Shown one piece after another: positions 44,308 through 52,903 of a stretch of DNA of 64,000 nt (within the stretch, counting starts at the first letter, position 1; every line of letters starts with the position of its first letter). The translations under genes were made by a program, and so were the position numbers. Location: the NCBI RefSeq assembly GCF_005434945.1, contig NZ_SKCH01000005.1:144019-208018 (forward strand), written 5' to 3'. The DNA is from Prescottella subtropica. Its GTDB lineage: Bacteria > Actinomycetota > Actinomycetes > Mycobacteriales > Mycobacteriaceae. Under the pieces are notes generated by a model, which did no database searches, had not been told where the DNA came from, and worked only from the letters and a program-made list of their open reading frames with translations.

Positions 44308-44934
44308 ATGATCGACTACATTCGCGACGGCGCGGAAATCTACCGCCAGTCCTTCGCCACCATCCGCGCCGAGGCCGACCTGACACGGTTCCCCGCCGAC
44401 GTCTCGCAGGCCGTGGTCCGGATGATCCACGCGAGCGGACAGGTCGATCTGGTCGACGACATCGCGTTCACCGACAACGTCGTCGCCGACGCCCGCGAGG
44501 CCCTGCGCCGCGGCGCCCCGATCCTGTGCGACGCGAAGATGGTCGCCGCCGGCGTCACCCGCAAGCGACTGCCCCGCAACAACGACGTGCTGTGCATGCT
44601 CGACGACCCGCGCACCCCGGTACTCGCGAAGGCCATCGACAACACCCGCTCGGCGGCCGCCCTCGAACTGTGGGCCGACAAACTCGACGGCGCGGTCGTC
44701 GCGATCGGCAACGCCCCCACCGCCCTGTTCCACCTGCTCAACATGATCGAGGCCGGCGCCCCGCGCCCGGCGGCGATCGTCGGCGGCCCGGTCGGGTTCA
44801 TCGGCGCCGTCGAATCGAAGGAAGCCCTGATCGCACATTCCGCCGAACTGCCGTACCTGGTGCTGCGGGGACGCCGCGGCGGCTCCGCGATCACCGCGGC
44901 CGCCCTCAACGCGATCGCGAGCGAAACCGAGTGA
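44308..44934 (+). CDS. cobH: precorrin-8X methylmutase CobH
   Basis: Moves a methyl group from C-11 to C-12 to give hydrogenobyrinic acid. It has 208 residues. The family signature [19 protein letters not shown] near residue 37-55 contains the catalytic His; [15 protein letters not shown] and [19 protein letters not shown] are also typical. The TGA overlaps the GTG of cobIJ (GTGA), indicating coupling. Confidence 0.95.
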   Translation: MIDYIRDGAEIYRQSFATIRAEADLTRFPADVSQAVVRMIHASGQVDLVDDIAFTDNVVADAREALRRGAPILCDAKMVAAGVTRKRLPRNNDVLCMLDDPRTPVLAKAIDNTRSAAALELWADKLDGAVVAIGNAPTALFHLLNMIEAGAPRPAAIVGGPVGFIGAVESKEALIAHSAELPYLVLRGRRGGSAITAAALNAIASETE

Positions 44935-46430
44935 CTACCAGCATGAGCACCGGCAAACTGTGGGGTGTCGGCATCGGCCCCGGTGACCCCGAACTGATGA
45001 CCGTCAAGGCGGCCCGCGTCATCGCCGACGCCGACGTCGTCGCGTTCCACTCCGCCCGGCACGGCCGCAGCATCTCCCGCGCCGTCGCCGCCCCCTACCT
45101 ACGGGACGGGCAGATCGAGGAACACCTGATCTATCCGGTCACCACCGAAACGATCGACCATCCCGGCGGGTATCAGGGCGCGATGGACGAGTTCTACGAG
45201 CAGGCCGCCGAACGTCTCGCCGTACACCTCGCCGCCGGCCGCACCGTCGCGCTCCTCGCGGCCGGGGATCCGCTGTTCTACAGCTCGTACATGCACATGC
45301 ACAAACGGCTCACCGGCCGCTTCGACACCGAGATCATCCCCGGAGTCACGGCCGTGCAGGCCGCGTCCGCGGCCCTGGCCGAACCGCTCGTCGAGGCCGA
45401 CGAGGTCCTCACGATCCTGCCCGGCACCCTCCCGCAGGACGAGTTGACCCGACGCCTGCGCGACACCGACGCCGCCGCCATCATGAAACTCGGACGCACG
45501 TATCCGGCCGTGCGGCAGGCACTCTCGGACGCCGGACGCCTGGGCGAGGCCCGCTACGTCGAACGCGCCAGCACCGACCGGCAGAAGGTCGCCGCCGCCG
45601 CCGACGTCGACGACGCCGACGTGCCCTACTTCTCGATCGCCGTCGTCCCCAGCCCGCTCAACAACCGCACCGCACCGGCCCCGACGGCCGGGGAGGTCGT
45701 CGTCGTCGGGCTCGGACCGGGCGACCAGGCGTGGACCACCCCGGAGGTGCGCCGCGAGTTGGCCGCCGCCACCGACCTCGTCGGCTACACCACCTACATC
45801 GATCGGGTTCCGGTGCGGCCCGGGCAGCGCCGGCACGCCAGCGACAACCGGGTCGAGGCCGAACGCGCCGCGATGGCCCTGGATCTGGCCAAGCACGGCG
45901 CCCGCGTCGCCGTCGTCTCCTCCGGTGATCCCGGTGTGTTCGCGATGGCCGCCGCCGTCCTCGAGGTGGCCGCCGAGAATCAGTGGCGCGATGTGCCGGT
46001 CCGGATCCTGCCCGGCATGACCGCCGCCAACGCCGTCGCCAGCCGCGTCGGCGCCCCGCTGGGCCACGACTACGCGATGCTCTCGCTGTCCGACCGGCTC
46101 AAGCCGTGGGACATCGTCGCCAAGCGGGTCTCGGCGGTGGCGTCCGCGGACATGGCGTTCGCCGTCTACAACCCGGCGTCGAAGTCCCGCACCTGGCAGG
46201 TCGCCGCGATGCGCGACCTCGTCCTCGAGCACCGCGCCCCCGACACCCCGGTGGTCATCGGCCGCGACATCGCCGGACCCGAGGAATCGATCAAGATCGT
46301 CCGCCTCGCCGACCTGGATCCCGCCGACGTCGACATGCGCTGCCTGCTCATCGTCGGCTCGTCGCAGACCCGGATCGTCGAGACCGGGTCCGGGACCACG
46401 GTGTTCACCCCCCGGCACTACCCGGCCTGA
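44931..46430 (+). CDS. cobIJ: CobIJ fusion: precorrin-2 C20- and precorrin-3B C17-methyltransferase
   Basis: Bifunctional SAM-dependent enzyme, 499 residues, catalysing two steps that flank CobG. The N-terminal CobI half (about 1-240) starts with [21 protein letters not shown] and contains [18 protein letters not shown]. The C-terminal CobJ half (about 250-499) has [37 protein letters not shown] and [22 protein letters not shown]. The same fusion occurs in mycobacteria. GTG at 44931 overlaps the cobH stop; an ATG four codons later is an alternative start. Confidence 0.95.
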   Translation: MTTSMSTGKLWGVGIGPGDPELMTVKAARVIADADVVAFHSARHGRSISRAVAAPYLRDGQIEEHLIYPVTTETIDHPGGYQGAMDEFYEQAAERLAVHLAAGRTVALLAAGDPLFYSSYMHMHKRLTGRFDTEIIPGVTAVQAASAALAEPLVEADEVLTILPGTLPQDELTRRLRDTDAAAIMKLGRTYPAVRQALSDAGRLGEARYVERASTDRQKVAAAADVDDADVPYFSIAVVPSPLNNRTAPAPTAGEVVVVGLGPGDQAWTTPEVRRELAAATDLVGYTTYIDRVPVRPGQRRHASDNRVEAERAAMALDLAKHGARVAVVSSGDPGVFAMAAAVLEVAAENQWRDVPVRILPGMTAANAVASRVGAPLGHDYAMLSLSDRLKPWDIVAKRVSAVASADMAFAVYNPASKSRTWQVAAMRDLVLEHRAPDTPVVIGRDIAGPEESIKIVRLADLDPADVDMRCLLIVGSSQTRIVETGSGTTVFTPRHYPA

Positions 46431-46452
46431 CACCCGACGAAGGGGGACGCCG

Positions 46453-46665
46453 TCAGCCCGCGGTGTCCTCCTTCAACGTGTGCGCCACCAGCGCATTCGC
46501 ATGCCCGTGACCGAGCCCGTGCTCGGATTTGAGCCAGTTCACCAACTCCATGTGCCTGCTCAGCTCCGACGCCCGAATCAGGCTCTGCCACTCACTGATC
46601 GGTTTGCCGTACGTCTTCTCGATCGACGGAAAATACGACGTGGGCCCCTTCACCGGTTCACTCAT
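46453..46665 (-). CDS. small DUF4287-domain protein
   Basis: It has 70 residues. The DUF4287 pattern is present over the whole length: PTSYFPSIEKTYGKPISEW, ELVNWLKSEHGLGHGHANALVAHT. Members are short helical proteins often attached to DUF5655 domains; here it stands alone. Function unknown. It converges on cobIJ and is preceded by a perfect 14-base palindrome in an AT-rich promoter gap. Confidence 0.8.
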   Translation of the reverse strand: MSEPVKGPTSYFPSIEKTYGKPISEWQSLIRASELSRHMELVNWLKSEHGLGHGHANALVAHTLKEDTAG

Positions 46666-46713
46666 GGACGCCGACGCTACCGCCGGCCACCGACACCTGT
46701 CCGGACGAACACA

Positions 46714-46727
46714 GTTTTGTACAAAAC
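46714..46727. promoter_or_regulatory. palindrome upstream of the DUF4287 gene
   Basis: Perfect palindrome GTTTTGTACAAAAC, 48 bases upstream of the DUF4287 start, followed by a second GTAC-centred element (GTGTACGAAAC, about 46736-46746). AT content contrasts sharply with the flanks. Likely operator or promoter of the small gene. Confidence 0.45.
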
Positions 46728-46758
46728 CCGAGACCGTGTACGAAACGATCCTCGACGC

Positions 46759-47424
46759 TCACCCGTGCTCCACCGGCCGACCCCGCGACACCACCCACGC
46801 CCGCACCCCGGACGCCCACTCCCCCGGATCCCACACCCCCGGCCGCGCCCGGGTGAGCGGATAGCACGCGAACCCGATCAGCACCGCCGCGAAATGCCCG
46901 ATGTCGGTGAACGTGAGCGTCCCGAACAGCGGCACCGCATACACGACCAGCACCCCGGCCACGTACCAGTACCGCCACGGCCGGACCAGCCGATACGCCA
47001 GCACCGCCGTCACTCCCGCCAACCCGTAACTGACCCCCACGTCCAGGGTGTTCACCGCCGACGCCGGCGCCTGCCCCACCCGAATCGCCCAATACAGCAC
47101 ACCCTCACTGAGATATGTGGCCCCGACGTGCGCGATCACCACCACCGCCAGCCACCGCCACGTCCCCAACCACCGCTCCACCGGCACGTGGAACACGTTG
47201 AACAGCACCACATATCCGAGCCAGCCGCCCCCGGACAACCAGAACAGGCTCGTCACCAGCACCCTCAGCGGATCCTCCCGCAGATGATGCAGATTCGTCG
47301 ACCGACTGCCCAGCACATGCGTCAGCGTCGGCTCCGACAACCGGTGCATCACGATCGTCGTCACCAACAGGATCGCGAGCCAGGCGAACGTGCCCGGCGC
47401 GCGGCGCACATACGCCCACACCAT
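46759..47424 (-). CDS. rhomboid-like integral membrane protein
   Basis: It has 221 residues with six hydrophobic helices, the layout of a bacterial rhomboid. The stretch DVGVSYGLAGV sits where the catalytic GxSG loop is expected, and GHFAAVLIGFACYPL supplies the His helix. The canonical GxSG is not exact (GVSY), so proteolytic activity is uncertain; it fits the actinobacterial rhomboid-like family. It starts 22 bases after the NirK-fusion stop on the same strand, so it is probably cotranscribed with it. Confidence 0.75.
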   Translation of the reverse strand: MVWAYVRRAPGTFAWLAILLVTTIVMHRLSEPTLTHVLGSRSTNLHHLREDPLRVLVTSLFWLSGGGWLGYVVLFNVFHVPVERWLGTWRWLAVVVIAHVGATYLSEGVLYWAIRVGQAPASAVNTLDVGVSYGLAGVTAVLAYRLVRPWRYWYVAGVLVVYAVPLFGTLTFTDIGHFAAVLIGFACYPLTRARPGVWDPGEWASGVRAWVVSRGRPVEHG

Positions 47425-47446
47425 CGCCCCAGTATGCGCCGCCGCA

Positions 47447-50041
47447 CTACTCGACGACGATCACACCGCTCGCTCCCCGATCCCCGTCCACCATCCGATG
47501 GTTCAGCAGCGTGTACGTGCCCGGCTCCGGGAACTCGAGCTCCACGAAACCGCCCTGCGCCACCGCCAGATCCAGCACCTGCGCACCCCCGTGATCCGGG
47601 CCGCCCGGCCGCAGCAGATACGCGCCCTCCTTGTAGACGGTGTCGAACTGTCCACCCACCACATGGAACGCCACCGGCTCGTTCGGGCCGGCGTCGAGCA
47701 CCCAGAACCGCACCCGATCCCCCACCCGCGCCCGCAACGGCCGATGCACGTACTGGTTCGCGTACCCGTTGAACACCACCAGATCCGGGGTCCCCGCCGC
47801 CACCTTGTCCGCGTCGGGACCACCATCCCCGAGATACACGTCCGACTGCACCAACAGATACTCCGCATCCACCGGTGTCAGCGACGGCGGATCGATCACC
47901 ACCGCCCCGAACATGCCCGCCGCGATGTGCACCGCCATCGGCGCCGTCGCACAGTGGTACAGCCAGATCCCGGTGTGCTCGGCCGTGAACCGGTACACCA
48001 GCGACTCACCCGGATTGATCGTGCGCATCGGCTCGTCCGGCGACACCATCCCGGCATGGAAATCGATCGAATGCCCCATCGTGCCGTTGTTGACCAGCGT
48101 GACCTCGAACGTGTCCCCCAACCGGCCACGCAACGTCGGCCCCATCGGCGACCCGTTGTACGTCCACATCGTCTGCGACACCCCCGCCGCGAACTCGCCC
48201 GGCACCTCGGTCACCTCGAACGTGTACCGGTGCACCGCCGCATCCGGCGCCGGTGCGAGCCGCGGATCCCGCGCCACGAAACCCGGGCCCGGATCCCGCG
48301 CCAGGTCCACGGACGACGCCGCCGACGCGCCACCGGCATGCGCCGCATGACCACCGGAATCACCGCCGTCACCCTCGGTGACGATGTGCAGCACCATCCC
48401 CTGCTGCCGATGCCCGACGATCGAACACCAGCCCTCGACCGACCGCCCCACCACTCCGACGTCGACGGTCGCCGACGCCCCCGGCGCGAGCCGTCCCGTC
48501 GCCTGCCCGGTCTCGAGCACCAGATCGTGCACCTGATCCCCGGCATTGACCACATCGAGCACCAACCGATTCCCGGCCGGCACCGTGATCGTCTCCGGCG
48601 TGAACCGCATCCCCTTCGCCTCCACCCGCACCGTGGTGGTCTGTCCCGTCGCGGCGACCCCCGCACCCGCGTCCACCGTCGTGGTCGACCCGCCCAGACC
48701 GGATGTGACGGCCGCGACCAGCGCCAGCACCGCCAACGCCGCCACCACCTGTACCGACCGCTGCTGCGGCCGCGGCGTGAACTCCGGCGGTGACTGCCCC
48801 GCCAGTACCGCCCGACGTCCCACGACCTGCGTCTTCGCGCTCGAGATCATGATCGGCAGGAACGCCACGAACGCCGCCGTCACCAGCGCCGACACCCCCA
48901 CCCGCATCCAGCTCGGCAACGGCAGCAGCCACAGCAGCAGACCCAGGTTGATCGTCGTCACCCGCCACAGCCACCAGCGGTCCATCCGGTCCTTGCCGGA
49001 CGCGACGACGGCCGGCCCGCCGCCCATCATCGTCGGAAGCAGATGACTCATCACCCCGAACAACAACTGCGCCGCGAACCCCGCGAGAAACGGGATCGTC
49101 ATGAGCGTCGCCCGATCCGGGGTCAGCGGCCCGGACCCCAACACCACCGTCAACGCGGCCAGCGACCCGAGCAGCCACAGCAACGCTGCCGTGATCGACG
49201 CCGCCGCGTACCCCTGCGGCGGATGCCGCAGCGCACCACGCAGCATCGGCCCGGCCACCACCAGCCACCCGGTCAGATACAGTCCGGCACCCGCCGCCGC
49301 GAGAACCGGCAGATCCGCCAACGCACCGATCGTGAGTACCGCGATCCCGGTCAGCAGCATCACCAGCGCGACCGGCCGCCGGCCCGCCCCCGGGTTCTCC
49401 ATCCCGATCAGCCGCGGATACATCACCGTCAGCACCCCGGCCGCTGCCAGCCCGAGGAAACCGAGAATGTTCATCGCCTGATGCGCCAGCAGGAACCCGG
49501 CCTGCGCCGGATCGGTGAGCCCGTACGCGAGGGTGGCACCGAACGCCGCCCCCACCGGCAGCAACGTCGACGACCCGATCAGGAACCACACCGACTGCGC
49601 CTGCTCGGCCGGCTGCTCACCGCCGGCGACCCGCGCCCGCTGGGCGCGACGGAGCAGCAGCAACAACCCGATCGCATGCCACGCCACCATCGCCCCGACC
49701 AACGTCGCGCCGACCAACGTCACCGGGAACAGCGCACCGAGCACCCCGGCGATCGTGACGACGATGCCGACGTTGAGCAGGTAGATCCGGGCCAGTTGCA
49801 CGCCCCGCTCGGTCTCCGGCAGGTGGTGGCCGAGGAACCGTTCGGCGAGCGTCTGCGACCACACCAGGATCGAGTTGGTGACCGCACCGAGGGTGAACAG
49901 GTGCACCAGCAGCCACCGCGACTCCGGCAGGAACGGATGCATCAGCCCCGCAACCACCAACAGCACCAACCAGATTCGCACCGGCATGCCCGCCCGCTGA
50001 TGCCAACTCTTGGATCGCTTCGTCGGAGTCACCGTCGTCAT
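47447..50041 (-). CDS. nirK: membrane-bound NirK-type copper nitrite reductase fused to polytopic and cupredoxin domains
   Basis: 864 residues, about 2.5 times the usual NirK length. Residues 1-410 are about 11-12 hydrophobic helices with conserved-looking His (LVHLFTLGAVTNSILVW, AWHAIGLLLL, LAHQAMNILGFLG, MSHLLPTMMGG), resembling NnrS/heme-copper-like membrane modules. About 470-550 is a cupredoxin with type-1 ligand candidates in VHDLVLETG and GWCSIVGHRQQGM. About 600-864 is a two-domain NirK. HSIDFHAG gives a type-1 His, the catalytic Asp (about 658) and a type-2 His; YHCATAPMAVHIAAGM gives His, Cys (about 696), His and Met; AFHVVGG gives the second catalytic His (about 791); LNHRMVDG gives the last type-2 His (about 850). 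It should reduce nitrite to NO outside the membrane. A long palindrome lies just upstream. Confidence 0.88.
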   Translation of the reverse strand: MTTVTPTKRSKSWHQRAGMPVRIWLVLLVVAGLMHPFLPESRWLLVHLFTLGAVTNSILVWSQTLAERFLGHHLPETERGVQLARIYLLNVGIVVTIAGVLGALFPVTLVGATLVGAMVAWHAIGLLLLLRRAQRARVAGGEQPAEQAQSVWFLIGSSTLLPVGAAFGATLAYGLTDPAQAGFLLAHQAMNILGFLGLAAAGVLTVMYPRLIGMENPGAGRRPVALVMLLTGIAVLTIGALADLPVLAAAGAGLYLTGWLVVAGPMLRGALRHPPQGYAAASITAALLWLLGSLAALTVVLGSGPLTPDRATLMTIPFLAGFAAQLLFGVMSHLLPTMMGGGPAVVASGKDRMDRWWLWRVTTINLGLLLWLLPLPSWMRVGVSALVTAAFVAFLPIMISSAKTQVVGRRAVLAGQSPPEFTPRPQQRSVQVVAALAVLALVAAVTSGLGGSTTTVDAGAGVAATGQTTTVRVEAKGMRFTPETITVPAGNRLVLDVVNAGDQVHDLVLETGQATGRLAPGASATVDVGVVGRSVEGWCSIVGHRQQGMVLHIVTEGDGGDSGGHAAHAGGASAASSVDLARDPGPGFVARDPRLAPAPDAAVHRYTFEVTEVPGEFAAGVSQTMWTYNGSPMGPTLRGRLGDTFEVTLVNNGTMGHSIDFHAGMVSPDEPMRTINPGESLVYRFTAEHTGIWLYHCATAPMAVHIAAGMFGAVVIDPPSLTPVDAEYLLVQSDVYLGDGGPDADKVAAGTPDLVVFNGYANQYVHRPLRARVGDRVRFWVLDAGPNEPVAFHVVGGQFDTVYKEGAYLLRPGGPDHGGAQVLDLAVAQGGFVELEFPEPGTYTLLNHRMVDGDRGASGVIVVE

Positions 50042-50065
50042 GGACCGATCCTAGGACCCCACCCC

Positions 50066-50094
50066 GATCGGTACTACAGGGCGTAGTACCGATC
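50066..50094. promoter_or_regulatory. BlaI-type operator upstream of the NirK fusion
   Basis: Perfect inverted repeat with 12-base arms (GATCGGTACTAC and GTAGTACCGATC) and spacer AGGGC, ending 25 bases before the NirK start codon. The core TACTAC-N5-GTAGTA has the same sequence and spacing as the operator at 8974-8992. The position fits repression. Confidence 0.75.
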
Positions 50095-50182
50095 ACCGCC
50101 TTCGGCGTCGAAGCTTGGGGTGACTTTTGGGTGGGAAGTGGTTGGGTTTCGGTATTTTCTCCAGTTCCGTCTTGTACCGATT

Positions 50183-50926
50183 TCAGTTCGGGTGATGTGT
50201 CCAGCGGAGCGCGACGTCGAGCTCCGACGTCGACGTCACCGAATCCGGAATCGGCGTCCGCGCCACCACGACGACGGGGATCCCCCGCTCACGGGCCGCC
50301 TCGAGCTTCGCGGAGGTGAGCGCTCCCCCACTGTTCTTGGTGACGACGACGTCGATGCCGTACTCCCCCATCAGCGTGATCTCGTCGGCCACCGTGAACG
50401 GTCCCCGCGCCAACAGCACCTCCGCATCCGCCGGCAGGCGACCGTCCGGCGGGTCGATGGCCCGGATCAGGAACCGGCCGGGGCAGTGCGCGAACGCGTC
50501 CACCCCCTGCCGGCCGATCGTGAGGAACACCCGCTCCCCCAGCCGCGACACGGCCTCCGCTGCAGCAGACAGGTCGGGCACCACGTGCCACCGATCCCCC
50601 GGCCCGGCCACCCATTCGGGACGCCGCAACACCAGCAGCGGCACGCCCACGTCACGGGTTGCGGCCGCCGCATTCGCGGTGATCCGGGCCGCGAACGGGT
50701 GCGTCGCATCGACGACGGCGTCGATGCCGTTGTCGCGCACCCACTGTGCGAGTCCGTCGACTCCCCCGAACCCGCCGATCCGCACCCGACCGGCCGGCAG
50801 CACCGGTTCCCGGACCCGCCCGGCGAGCGACGAGACCACGTCGATCGCCGGGTCGGCGTCCAGCCGGGCGGCCAGGGTGCGGGCCTCGCGGGTGCCGCCG
50901 AGAATCAGGACTCGACGCAACGACAT
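50183..50926 (-). CDS. cobK: precorrin-6A reductase CobK
   Basis: NADPH-dependent reduction of precorrin-6A to precorrin-6B. It has 247 residues from the ATG at 50926, or 249 from a TTG that overlaps the cobM stop. CobK signatures: RRVLILGGTREARTLAARL, DAVVDATHPFAARITANAA, GRFLIRAIDPPDG, and VVVTKNSGGALTSAKLEAARERGIPVVVV across the C-terminal domain. It is the last gene of the SDR-cobL-cobM-cobK unit. Confidence 0.94.
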   Translation of the reverse strand: MSLRRVLILGGTREARTLAARLDADPAIDVVSSLAGRVREPVLPAGRVRIGGFGGVDGLAQWVRDNGIDAVVDATHPFAARITANAAAATRDVGVPLLVLRRPEWVAGPGDRWHVVPDLSAAAEAVSRLGERVFLTIGRQGVDAFAHCPGRFLIRAIDPPDGRLPADAEVLLARGPFTVADEITLMGEYGIDVVVTKNSGGALTSAKLEAARERGIPVVVVARTPIPDSVTSTSELDVALRWTHHPN

Positions 50927-50928
50927 TC

Positions 50929-51678
50929 TCAATGCGTGGTGCGGCTGCGCGTGGCCGAGTACAGGTAGCTGTCCGGGAAACCCTCCGCGGTCAGGACCCG
51001 TCCGACGATCACGACGGCGGTCTTGGTGACCCCGGCCGCATGCACCTGGTCGACGAGGGTCGCCAGGGTGCCGCGCAGCACGATCTCGTCGGGGCGGGAC
51101 GCGAACGCGACCACCGCTGCCGGACAGTCCGCCCCGTAGTTCTCGGACAACTCCTCGACGATCTGCTCGATACGGTGCGCGCCCAGGTGCACCACCATGG
51201 TGGCGCCGGACCGTCCCAGCGATCGCAGATCCTCACCGGGCGGCATCGCCGTCGACAGCGTCGACACCCGGGTCAGCACGATCGACTGCGACACCCCCGG
51301 CACGGTCAGCTCCCGGCCCAGGGCGGCGGCCGCGGCCGTGAACGCGGGCACACCGGGCACGATGTCGTAGGCGACGCCGGCGGCGTCGAGGCGCCTGACC
51401 TGTTCGGCGACCGCCGAATAGATCGACGGATCCCCCGAGTGCAGGCGGGCGACATCCAGGCCCGCCGCATCGGAGGCGATCAACTGTTCGACGATCTCGT
51501 CGAGGCTCATCCGGGCGGTGTCGATCACGTCGGCGTCGTCGGGGCACAGCGTGAGCAGTTCGGCCGGGACCAGGCTGCCCGCATACAGGCACACCGGGCT
51601 CTCGGCGATGATCCGGGACGCCCGCAGCGTGATGAGGTCGGGGGCGCCGGGTCCGGCGCCGATGAAGTGGACGGTCAT
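50929..51678 (-). CDS. cobM: precorrin-4 C11-methyltransferase CobM
   Basis: SAM-dependent tetrapyrrole methyltransferase of 249 residues. VHFIGAGPGAPDLITLRASRII opens the protein, LHSGDPSIYSAVAEQVRRL is the second conserved loop, and YDIVPGVPAFTAAAAALG the third. It follows cobL by four bases and is coupled to cobK. Confidence 0.95.
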   Translation of the reverse strand: MTVHFIGAGPGAPDLITLRASRIIAESPVCLYAGSLVPAELLTLCPDDADVIDTARMSLDEIVEQLIASDAAGLDVARLHSGDPSIYSAVAEQVRRLDAAGVAYDIVPGVPAFTAAAAALGRELTVPGVSQSIVLTRVSTLSTAMPPGEDLRSLGRSGATMVVHLGAHRIEQIVEELSENYGADCPAAVVAFASRPDEIVLRGTLATLVDQVHAAGVTKTAVVIVGRVLTAEGFPDSYLYSATRSRTTH

Positions 51679-51682
51679 GGAA

Positions 51683-52903
51683 CTACCCTTCCGGTTTGAC
51701 GGTCGACCACTGCGCCACCGGCAGCTGCGGTCGCCACGCGGTGAACCCGCCGAGCGGTTCGCCGCGATAGATCTGGAACTTGCGAAGCTGTCCCCCGAAC
51801 CGGGTGTGCCACTGCAGGATCAGGGCCTCCGATTCGGCGGTGACGGCGTTGACGACCATCCGGCCGCCGGGGCGCAGCCGGGACCAGCAGGCGTCGAGCA
51901 TGCCGTCCTGGGTGACGCCGCCGCCCACGAAGATCGCGTCCGGTGTGGACGTCTCGTCGGCGAACGCGTCCGGCGCCGCCCCACGCACCCGCAGCGTCGG
52001 GGTCCCGAGCCGGGCCGCGTTGCCGGTGATCTGGTCGACGCGGGACGCCACCTTCTCGAAGGTGACGGCGCGGCAGCGGGGATCGGTACGCATCCATTCG
52101 ACGGCGATCGTGCCGGAGCCGCCGCCGACGTCCCACAGCAGCTCGCCGGGCGCCGGGGCCAGCGCCGACAGGGTCAGGGCCCGCACCTCGTGCTTGGTCA
52201 TCTGCCCGTCCCCGGTGTAGGCGGCGTCGGGCAGGCCGGGGACCCGGGTGAGTCGCGGCGCCGACGGGTCCGCTCGCAGCTCGAGGGCGATCACGTTGAG
52301 CGGATCCCCCGGCTGCCGGTCCCACGCCTGCGCGACGCCGTCGACGACGTGTTCGGCCGGGCCGCCCAACTGTTCGAGCACGACGATGCGGCTGTCGCCG
52401 AAGTCGTGCTCGCGCAGCAGCTGCGCGACGGCGCCCGGCGTGTGCTGGTCGTTGGCGAGCACCAGCAGCCGCTGCCCGTCGGTCAGGCTCGCGGCGAGGG
52501 TCGCCACGTCGCGGGCGACGAGGCTGACGGTGGTGGTCTCGTGCGCCGGCCAGCCGAGGTGGGCGCACGCCAGCGACACCGACGACGGGTGCGCGATGAT
52601 CTGCAGCCGCTGCGGTCCGAGGATCCGGCCGAGGGTGACGCCGATGCCGTGGAACATGGGGTCTCCGCTGGCCATCACGCACACCTTCCGGTCCCGGTGC
52701 TCGTCGAACAGTGCGGGCAGGGCGGGCAGCATCGGCGACGGCCACGGCACCCGTTGCGCCTCGCTGTCGGGGACGAGCGCGAGCTGCCGCGTCGACCCCA
52801 TCAACACCTCGGCGTCCTGCACGGCCCGCCGGGCGCGGGGTGAGAGCCCGTCCCAGCCGTCGGCGCCGATGCCCACCACCACGATCGGGTCGGGTCCGCT
52901 CAT
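51683..52903 (-). CDS. cobL: precorrin-6Y C5,15-methyltransferase (decarboxylating) CobL
   Basis: Bifunctional enzyme of 406 residues, from the ATG at 52903. The N-terminal CbiE-like half (IVVVGIGADGWDGLSPRARRAV, VMASGDPMFHGIGVTL) methylates C5 and C15. The C-terminal CbiT-like half (LLWDVGGGSGTIAVEWMR, DAIFVGGGVTQDGMLDACW) has a class-I SAM fold and carries the decarboxylation of the C12 acetate. Its start overlaps the stop of the SDR gene by four bases (ATGA). Confidence 0.95.
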   Translation of the reverse strand: MSGPDPIVVVGIGADGWDGLSPRARRAVQDAEVLMGSTRQLALVPDSEAQRVPWPSPMLPALPALFDEHRDRKVCVMASGDPMFHGIGVTLGRILGPQRLQIIAHPSSVSLACAHLGWPAHETTTVSLVARDVATLAASLTDGQRLLVLANDQHTPGAVAQLLREHDFGDSRIVVLEQLGGPAEHVVDGVAQAWDRQPGDPLNVIALELRADPSAPRLTRVPGLPDAAYTGDGQMTKHEVRALTLSALAPAPGELLWDVGGGSGTIAVEWMRTDPRCRAVTFEKVASRVDQITGNAARLGTPTLRVRGAAPDAFADETSTPDAIFVGGGVTQDGMLDACWSRLRPGGRMVVNAVTAESEALILQWHTRFGGQLRKFQIYRGEPLGGFTAWRPQLPVAQWSTVKPEG

